Source: Pseudomonadota bacterium (GTDB lineage: Bacteria; Pseudomonadota; Alphaproteobacteria; Caulobacterales; Caulobacteraceae). Taken from it: DNA of 64,000 bases. A model generated the notes under the pieces. The model saw only the letters and a list, made by a program, of their open reading frames with translations, ran no database searches and was not told the origin of the DNA. The DNA lies in NCBI GenBank assembly GCA_023386645.1, contig JAEWJI010000063.1, positions 62,001 through 126,000 on the forward strand. Reading direction: 5' to 3'. Numbering within the stretch: position 1 is the stretch's first letter; each line of letters starts with the position of its first letter. A program made the translations under genes and the position numbers. Positions 59,191 through 64,000 of the stretch are shown piece by piece.

Positions 59191-60012
59191 ATGCGCCTTG
59201 CCTTCTTCGGCGACGTGATCGGCAAGTCCGGTCGGGACGGGATCACCGACCACCTGCCGGGCCTCAAGCGCGACCTCGCCCTCGACTTCGTGGTGGTCAA
59301 CGCCGAGAACGCCGCCGGCGGGTTCGGCATCACCGAGAACACCGCGCGCGAGCTGTTCATGGCCGGCGCGGACTGCCTGACGCTCGGCAACCACGCCTGG
59401 GACCAGCGCGAGGCCCTGACCTACATCGTGCGCGAGCCGCGGCTGATCCGGCCCCTGAACTTCCCGCGCCTGATGGACGCGCCCGGCGCGGGGGCCAACC
59501 TGTTCGAAACCCAGTCGGGCCGTCAGGTCCTGGTCATGAACGTGCTCGGCCGTGTCCACATGGACCCGATGGACGATCCGTTCAGCGCGGTGGAGAAGGA
59601 ACTCGCTGCCTGTCCGCTGGGCATGGCCGCGGACGCCATCATCGTCGATATCCACGCCGAGGTGACCTCGGAGAAGATGGCCATGGGTCACTTCTGCGAC
59701 GGCCGGGCCTCGCTGGTGGTCGGCACCCACACCCATGTGCCGACCGCGGATGCCCAGATCCTGCCGGGCGGCACGGCCTTCCAGACCGACGCCGGCGGTT
59801 GCTGCGACTACGACAGCGTGATCGGCAACGACAAGGAAGAGCCGCTCCGGCGCTTCACCACCCGCCTGTCCGGCGGCCGCTACGCCCCCGCTTCGGGTCC
59901 GGCGACTGTCTGCGGCGTCTATGTCGAGACCGACGATCGAACGGGCCTGGCCACGCGTATCGAACCGATCCGCATCGGCGGCCGGCTCAACCAGACGATC
60001 CCTAAGCCCTAA
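59191..60012 (+). CDS. YmdB-like metallophosphoesterase (TIGR00282 family)
   Basis: The 273-residue protein begins with the metal site MRLAFFGDVIGKSGRDGI and continues with FVVVNAENAAGGFGITENTA, CLTLGNHAWDQ, VDIHAEVTSEKMAMGHF, VVGTHTHVPTADAQILPGGT and AFQTDAGGCCDYDSVIG. These match the YmdB-type 2',3'-cyclic nucleotide phosphodiesterases known from Bacillus, which contain a di-iron centre. The in vivo substrate here is not known. It starts immediately after the cyclo-ligase stop. Confidence 0.94.
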   Translation: MRLAFFGDVIGKSGRDGITDHLPGLKRDLALDFVVVNAENAAGGFGITENTARELFMAGADCLTLGNHAWDQREALTYIVREPRLIRPLNFPRLMDAPGAGANLFETQSGRQVLVMNVLGRVHMDPMDDPFSAVEKELAACPLGMAADAIIVDIHAEVTSEKMAMGHFCDGRASLVVGTHTHVPTADAQILPGGTAFQTDAGGCCDYDSVIGNDKEEPLRRFTTRLSGGRYAPASGPATVCGVYVETDDRTGLATRIEPIRIGGRLNQTIPKP

Positions 60013-60027
60013 AAGGCCAAGCCTCGA

Positions 60028-60978
60028 TCAGGCGGCGCTGGCGCGTGTCAGTTCGTCGAGCTCTTCGGCGGGTAGCGTCAGCTCAGCCGCCTTGAGCGTG
60101 TCGGTTAGCTGCTCCAGCGAGGTTGCGCTGACGATCGGGGCGGCGACGCCGGGGCGGGTCAGCAGCCAGGCGAGGGAGACCTGGGCGGGCGTGGCGTCGT
60201 GGCGCTCGGCGACGGCGCGAAGGGCGGCGAGGATGCGCAGGCCGCGCGCATTGAACTTGTCCTTCAGCATGCCGATCCGGGACGAGCCCTCGACCTCGTC
60301 GGCAGAGCGATACTTGCCGGTCAGGAAGCCGGCCTCGAGGCTGAAGTAGGTGATGGCGCCCAGGCCCTCGCGCACCGCCAGGTCCTGGAGCGGCCCCTCG
60401 AAGGTGTCGCGGCTGTAGAGATTGTAGTGCGGCTGGAGCGTCGCATAGCGGGCGAGCCCTTCGCGGTCGGAGATGGCCAGGGCGTGGGCGGTCGCCTCGG
60501 CCGAATGGTTCGAGACCCCGATGGCGCGCACCTTGCCGGCCCGGACGAGGCGGTCGAAGGCGCGCAGGGTCTCTTCCTGGGGCGTGCGGGGGTCGGGCCA
60601 GTGGGCCTGATAGAGTTCGATGACATCTGTTCCGAGCCGCCGCAGGCTGTCCTCGACCGCGCGTTCGATCCAGCCGGGCGACAGGTCGTTGTGCCCCTGG
60701 CCCATGTCGGATCCGACCTTGGTCAGGATAAGGACGTCGTCGCGGCGACCCCGCGCCTTCAGCCACTCGCCGATGATCGTCTCGCTTTCGCCGCCCCGGT
60801 TGCCGGGGACCCAGCGGGAATAGGAATCCGCCGTGTCGATGGCGTTGAAGCCGGCGTCGAGGAAGGCGTCGAGCAGGCGGAAGGACATCTCCCGGTCCGC
60901 CGTCCAGCCGAACACGTTGCCGCCGAAGACCAAAGGCGCCGTCGTCAGGCCGCTGCGGCCCAGGGGACGATATTGCAT
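60028..60978 (-). CDS. Aldo/keto reductase
   Basis: The 316-residue protein from the ATG at 60978 (agga 8 nt upstream) has the catalytic tetrad Asp and Tyr in NAIDTADSYSRW, Lys in VLILTKVGSDMG and His in LYQAHWPDPRTP. The NADPH-binding C-terminal part includes ITYFSLEAGFLTGKYRSADE and a loop with IVSATSLEQL. It belongs to the class related to YajO/Tas-like AKRs. The substrate is unknown. It is convergent with the YmdB-like gene, 15 bp between the stops. Confidence 0.93.
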   Translation of the reverse strand: MQYRPLGRSGLTTAPLVFGGNVFGWTADREMSFRLLDAFLDAGFNAIDTADSYSRWVPGNRGGESETIIGEWLKARGRRDDVLILTKVGSDMGQGHNDLSPGWIERAVEDSLRRLGTDVIELYQAHWPDPRTPQEETLRAFDRLVRAGKVRAIGVSNHSAEATAHALAISDREGLARYATLQPHYNLYSRDTFEGPLQDLAVREGLGAITYFSLEAGFLTGKYRSADEVEGSSRIGMLKDKFNARGLRILAALRAVAERHDATPAQVSLAWLLTRPGVAAPIVSATSLEQLTDTLKAAELTLPAEELDELTRASAA

Positions 60979-61051
60979 GGGAGACATCCTGCGCTTTCGG
61001 AGACGATTGCAGGTATGGCCTCGGCGCCGGGTTGCAACCGCGCCGGCCCGA

Positions 61052-61459
61052 TCAGGCGAAGAGCTGCAGTTCCGGCGGGGCGTATTCGATCGGGCGGCCG
61101 GCGCGGCGGTTCAGCGCATAGTCGACGGCGGTCTGGACCGCGCGCTCGTCGGTGGGCTTGGACAGCACGCCCAGGGTGCCGGGCACGCCGCCGCGCACCA
61201 TCCCGGGATTGGCGGTCATATACAGGACGGTGACCCCGACCTCCTGGCCAAGCTCACGCCCCAGTTCGACGCCGGTCGGACCGTCGGACAGATGGATGTC
61301 GACCAGCGCGAGGTCCACCTCTGTCTCGCGCACTAGGTTGCGAGCCGTGCGCGCGTCGGCGACCGTGCCCACGACCTCATGGCCGAGGTCTTCCAGGACG
61401 AAGCGAAGCTCCATGGCGACGAGCGCCTCGTCCTCGATGATCAGTATACGCGCAGTCAT
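61052..61459 (-). CDS. Single-domain response regulator (LovR/HWE-associated type)
   Basis: The 135-residue receiver from the ATG at 61459 has ILIIEDEALVAMELRFVLED, phosphoacceptor Asp in LALVDIHLSDGPTG, VLYMTANPG and the late Lys in GVLSKPTDER. Its C-terminus (VDYALNRRAGRPIEYAPPEL) is typical of receivers paired with HWE kinases. A longer frame from 61513 adds 18 residues that are unlikely. It lies 67 bp downstream of the kinase gene. Confidence 0.94.
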   Translation of the reverse strand: MTARILIIEDEALVAMELRFVLEDLGHEVVGTVADARTARNLVRETEVDLALVDIHLSDGPTGVELGRELGQEVGVTVLYMTANPGMVRGGVPGTLGVLSKPTDERAVQTAVDYALNRRAGRPIEYAPPELQLFA

Positions 61460-61526
61460 TAGCCTTCGGTCTTCGCCGTCTCGGTCCGCCACCCGACAGA
61501 CGCAACGTCGCATATTGATTCAGGTT

Positions 61527-63074
61527 TCATGCCAAATTGAGGGCGGCGCGACGCCGTGACAATGCAGTCTCAGGCAGGTCCGCGACGACCACCAGACCCT
61601 CCGCCTCCCAGCGACGTTCCAGCCGGCCGCCCAGCTGTCCCTCGACGGACAGGGTGGCCAGGGCAGTGCCGAAGCCCGTGGCTTCGGGCGCCTGATCCAC
61701 GGCGGGCCCGCCCTCTTCGCGCCAGGTGAGGACAAACCGGCCGTCCTGGCGACGGGTGTCGAGCCGAACCCGGCCGCCCTCGCGCGAAAGGGCGCCGTAC
61801 TTGGCCGCGTTGGTCGCCAGCTCGTGAAACAGCAGGGCGACCGAGGTCGCCGCCTGGTCGTCGAACGAGGCGTCGTCGCCGGTGACGACGACCCGATGTC
61901 GTCCCCCCGCCGTGGCATAGGGCAGGAACAGCGCCTCCAGGAAGGCGTGCAGCGTCATGGTCCCGACGGTCGGCTGGGAGGTCGCCGTGTGCGGCCGCAC
62001 GAACTCGTGCGCACGGGCCAGCGCGTTGATCCGGTCGCGCACGGCCCGGGCGAAGTTCCGGGCCTCCGGAAATTCGCGGGCCGACAGGGCGATCAGGGCC
62101 GAGACGACGGCGAAGATGTTCTTGATGCGGTGGCTGAGCTCATGGCTGAGGAGCTCCTTGCCCTGTTCGATCCGCTTCAGGTCGTCGATGTCGGTGCAGG
62201 TGCCGAACCAGCGGGTGATGCGGCCGTCGTCGTCCCGGATCGGCATGGCCCGGCCCAGCGTCCAGCGATAGACGCCGTCATGGCGACGCAGCCGATATTC
62301 GATCTCGTAGGGCTCGCCGGTTTCCAGGCATTCCCGCCAGCGGGCCCAGGCGCGCTCCTGGTCCTCGGGGTGGAACATGTTGTTCCAGCCCTCGCCGTCG
62401 GTGGTGCCTTCCGGCACGCCGGTGAACTCGTACCAGCGGGCGTTGTAGTAGTCGTGAAAGCCGTCCGGCCGGGTGGACCAGACCATCTGGGGCATGGAGT
62501 CGGCGATGGCGCGGAAGCGGGCTTCGCTTTCGTTCAGGGCGCGGTCGGAGGCGGCGTCGCTCTCACGCCGCTTGCGGGCCGAGCGGCGCAGCTCCAGCTG
62601 GGTCATGACCTGCCGTCCCAGCACTTCCAGCGCCTGCCTTTGCAGGTCGGTAAGACCCTCCGGCCGGGGCTCGGTGTCGAGCACGCACAGCGTCCCGAGC
62701 GGCAGCCCCTCGCGCGTCTTGAGCAAGACGCCGGCGTAGAAGCGCAGGGTCGTTTCGCCGGTGACCAGGGGATTGCCGGCGAACCGCTCGTCCCGCGTGG
62801 CGTCGGGGACAACCATCCCGTCCTGTTCGAGGAGAGCGTGGGCGCAGAAGGAGGTTTCCAGCGGCGTCTCGCGAACGCCCAGGCCCACCTCGGCCTTGAA
62901 CCACTGACGCCCCTCGTCGATCAGATTAATGACCGCGATCGGGGCTTCGCAGATGCGGGCGATCAGTTGGACGACGTCGTCGAAGTCCTGTTCACGCGGG
63001 GTGTCGAGAATCTCGAAATCACGCAGCGCCGCCAGGCGATCGGCTTCAGTCCAGGAGCGGGCGCGGTCGTGCAA
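61527..63074 (-). CDS. GAF-PAS HWE-type sensor histidine kinase
   Basis: The 515-residue protein lacks membrane helices. Residues ~10-160 are a GAF domain (EADRLAALRDFEILDTPREQ, WFKAEVGLGV, SFCAHALLE). A PAS domain with PAC follows (RFRAIADSMPQMVWSTRPDG, YRWTLGRAMPIRDDDGRITR). The HWE core has phosphoacceptor His in LSHRIKNIFAVVSALIALSA, the N box FHELATNAAKYGAL and the WxE motif WREEGG. Such kinases respond to light, redox or ligands in Caulobacterales and signal to general stress pathways. The start TTG 63074 has no obvious ribosome binding site. A receiver gene lies downstream. Confidence 0.92.
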   Translation of the reverse strand: MHDRARSWTEADRLAALRDFEILDTPREQDFDDVVQLIARICEAPIAVINLIDEGRQWFKAEVGLGVRETPLETSFCAHALLEQDGMVVPDATRDERFAGNPLVTGETTLRFYAGVLLKTREGLPLGTLCVLDTEPRPEGLTDLQRQALEVLGRQVMTQLELRRSARKRRESDAASDRALNESEARFRAIADSMPQMVWSTRPDGFHDYYNARWYEFTGVPEGTTDGEGWNNMFHPEDQERAWARWRECLETGEPYEIEYRLRRHDGVYRWTLGRAMPIRDDDGRITRWFGTCTDIDDLKRIEQGKELLSHELSHRIKNIFAVVSALIALSAREFPEARNFARAVRDRINALARAHEFVRPHTATSQPTVGTMTLHAFLEALFLPYATAGGRHRVVVTGDDASFDDQAATSVALLFHELATNAAKYGALSREGGRVRLDTRRQDGRFVLTWREEGGPAVDQAPEATGFGTALATLSVEGQLGGRLERRWEAEGLVVVADLPETALSRRRAALNLA

Positions 63075-63149
63075 GGATCGGGTGGTCCAAACCCGGCCAC
63101 ACGCCGGGCCTGCATCAATGCGCGGAGATGCCGAAGCGTTGCAAGGGGC

Positions 63150-64000
63150 CTAGTCGGCCGGCCGACCGACTTCCTCGACAGCCATTGGAGTGACCCCGGC
63201 CGGCGCGGCGGCGACGGCCGGCTGCGCGGCGGGGGCTTCCAGTGCGGCAAGACGGGCGTTGATCGAGGCGATCTCCTCGCGGCTGGCCACCCGGCGGCCG
63301 CCCAGGCTGGCGACGCCGACGACGCGGGTCTGGCCGTCGATCACCACGGTCTTCTGCGCCGCCTGGATCGGAACCCCGGCGGCGATCGCGGCGGCGACCT
63401 CTTCCTCGGTGGGGACCTTGCTGGAGGCGACCATGACCCGAGGACGGGCGAACCGCGCCTCATCGATCACCGGCTCGCGGCCATCATAGGTCTGGCGGAA
63501 GGCGGAGGTTTCCCCCGCGAAACCCTTCCAGCGATAGAAGATGTGGGCCCCGATCTGCGTGATCTTGGCGAGCGTCGGCGACCACCAGGGATGAACGTAG
63601 TCAGCGTGATAGTGGGTCGCCGTGCCCACGCGGGTCGCCACATGGCCCGACAGGGCCTTCAGCGCCACGGCGTGCGCCCGGTTCCAGGCCCAGGCCACCG
63701 GCTGCTGGGCCAGGGCGCCGTCGCAGGTGAAGCTGAACTGGCACCCCGTGACCCGCTCGGCGCCCTCGAACACCACCCCGCAGATGCTGTCGGGATAGTT
63801 GGGGTCGCGAACGCGGTTCAAAACCACCTGGGCCACCGCCTCCTGGCCCTCGGTCGATTCGAGCGCAGCCTCGAAATAGACGGCCTGGGTCAGGCAGCGG
63901 ATGGCGCGCCTGCGGTCCGCCTCGCTGGCCGGACGGAAGAGGAAGGGGCGGGCCGGGCGCAGCGCCCCGAGCGCGGCCGGCATGGCGGCGTTGCGGCGTT
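63150..64000 (-). CDS. Cell wall hydrolase, SleB type, C-terminal part
   Basis: The catalytic SleB domain is near the left end of the visible protein: CLTQAVYFEAALESTEGQEA, with the catalytic Glu, then VAQVVLNRVRDPNYPDSICG, CQFSFTCDG, ATHYHADYVHPWWSP and IGAHIFYRWKG. It cleaves peptidoglycan. An Ala/Pro-rich tail ends the protein. The frame stays open to the right edge of the window, and the residues after the first visible ATG (63983) lack a signal peptide, so the true start and signal probably lie outside the window. Confidence 0.88.
   Translation of the reverse strand, partial: RRNAAMPAALGALRPARPFLFRPASEADRRRAIRCLTQAVYFEAALESTEGQEAVAQVVLNRVRDPNYPDSICGVVFEGAERVTGCQFSFTCDGALAQQPVAWAWNRAHAVALKALSGHVATRVGTATHYHADYVHPWWSPTLAKITQIGAHIFYRWKGFAGETSAFRQTYDGREPVIDEARFARPRVMVASSKVPTEEEVAAAIAAGVPIQAAQKTVVIDGQTRVVGVASLGGRRVASREEIASINARLAALEAPAAQPAVAAAPAGVTPMAVEEVGRPAD

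Overview
The window is GC-rich, gene-dense alphaproteobacterial chromosome. Its closest fit is the Caulobacteraceae, probably a Brevundimonas-like organism. This rests on the Caulobacter-type flagellar cluster fliF-fliG-flbE/fliH-fliN-flbD with flhA, a CtrA-like box upstream of fliF, a zapA-6S RNA-ygfA block, and a maltodextrin locus built on a TonB-dependent receptor and a LacI regulator. The genus is inferred from gene content and order; no database was searched. No rRNA, tRNA, CRISPR array, transposase or integrase was recognised.

Region by region. 1-6.3 kb: the N-terminus of an RND efflux adaptor lipoprotein, lepA, a DUF433/PIN-like toxin-antitoxin pair followed by a decayed second copy of the lepA 3' end, then an HTH protein, an ankyrin-repeat protein and a glutathione transferase. 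6.3-11.2 kb: greA, an ELM1-like protein, a 30-bp inverted repeat, a tandem duplication carrying two IPTL-CTERM secreted proteins and two divergent micro-membrane ORFs, and trxB. 11.2-14.8 kb (minus strand): DUF305 lipoprotein, PhoD-like phosphatase, SDR and an RcnB-like protein. 15.0-31.1 kb: a starch/maltodextrin locus with a tryptophan-halogenase-like flavoprotein, TonB receptor, GH13 alpha-amylase, GH13 alpha-glucosidase, LacI regulator, GH97 glucosidase, MFS transporter, esterase and GH15 glucoamylase lipoprotein. Candidate LacI-type operators lie in the two control regions. 31.1-40 kb: a DNA-3-methyladenine glycosylase, then the flagellar cluster, which holds a complete class A beta-lactamase between flbD and flhA, overlapping both. 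40-45 kb: two envelope proteins, a four-gene phosphorelay/Nudix operon with overlapping reading frames, and a CsbD-like protein.

45-48 kb (minus strand): GNAT, DUF72, MntA/HepT toxin-antitoxin and a VWA protein in one run. 48-54 kb: HDAC-like deacetylase, histidine phosphatase, cyclophilin, then xseB-csaA-like-ispA-dxs, the last two feeding isoprenoid synthesis. 54-57.7 kb (minus strand): KDPG-type aldolase, DUF3298-like lipoprotein and transketolase, linking to central sugar metabolism. 57.7-60 kb: a coiled-coil ZauP-like protein, zapA, 6S RNA, 5-formyl-THF cyclo-ligase and a YmdB-like phosphoesterase. 60-64 kb (minus strand): aldo/keto reductase, a receiver protein, a GAF-PAS-HWE histidine kinase, and a SleB-type cell wall hydrolase cut by the window edge.

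The parts most worth a second look are the lepA remnant beside the toxin-antitoxin pair, the IPTL-CTERM duplication with its antisense membrane micro-ORFs, the beta-lactamase inside the flagellar cluster, the halogenase-like gene beside the sugar receptor, and the phosphorelay coupled to a Nudix hydrolase.
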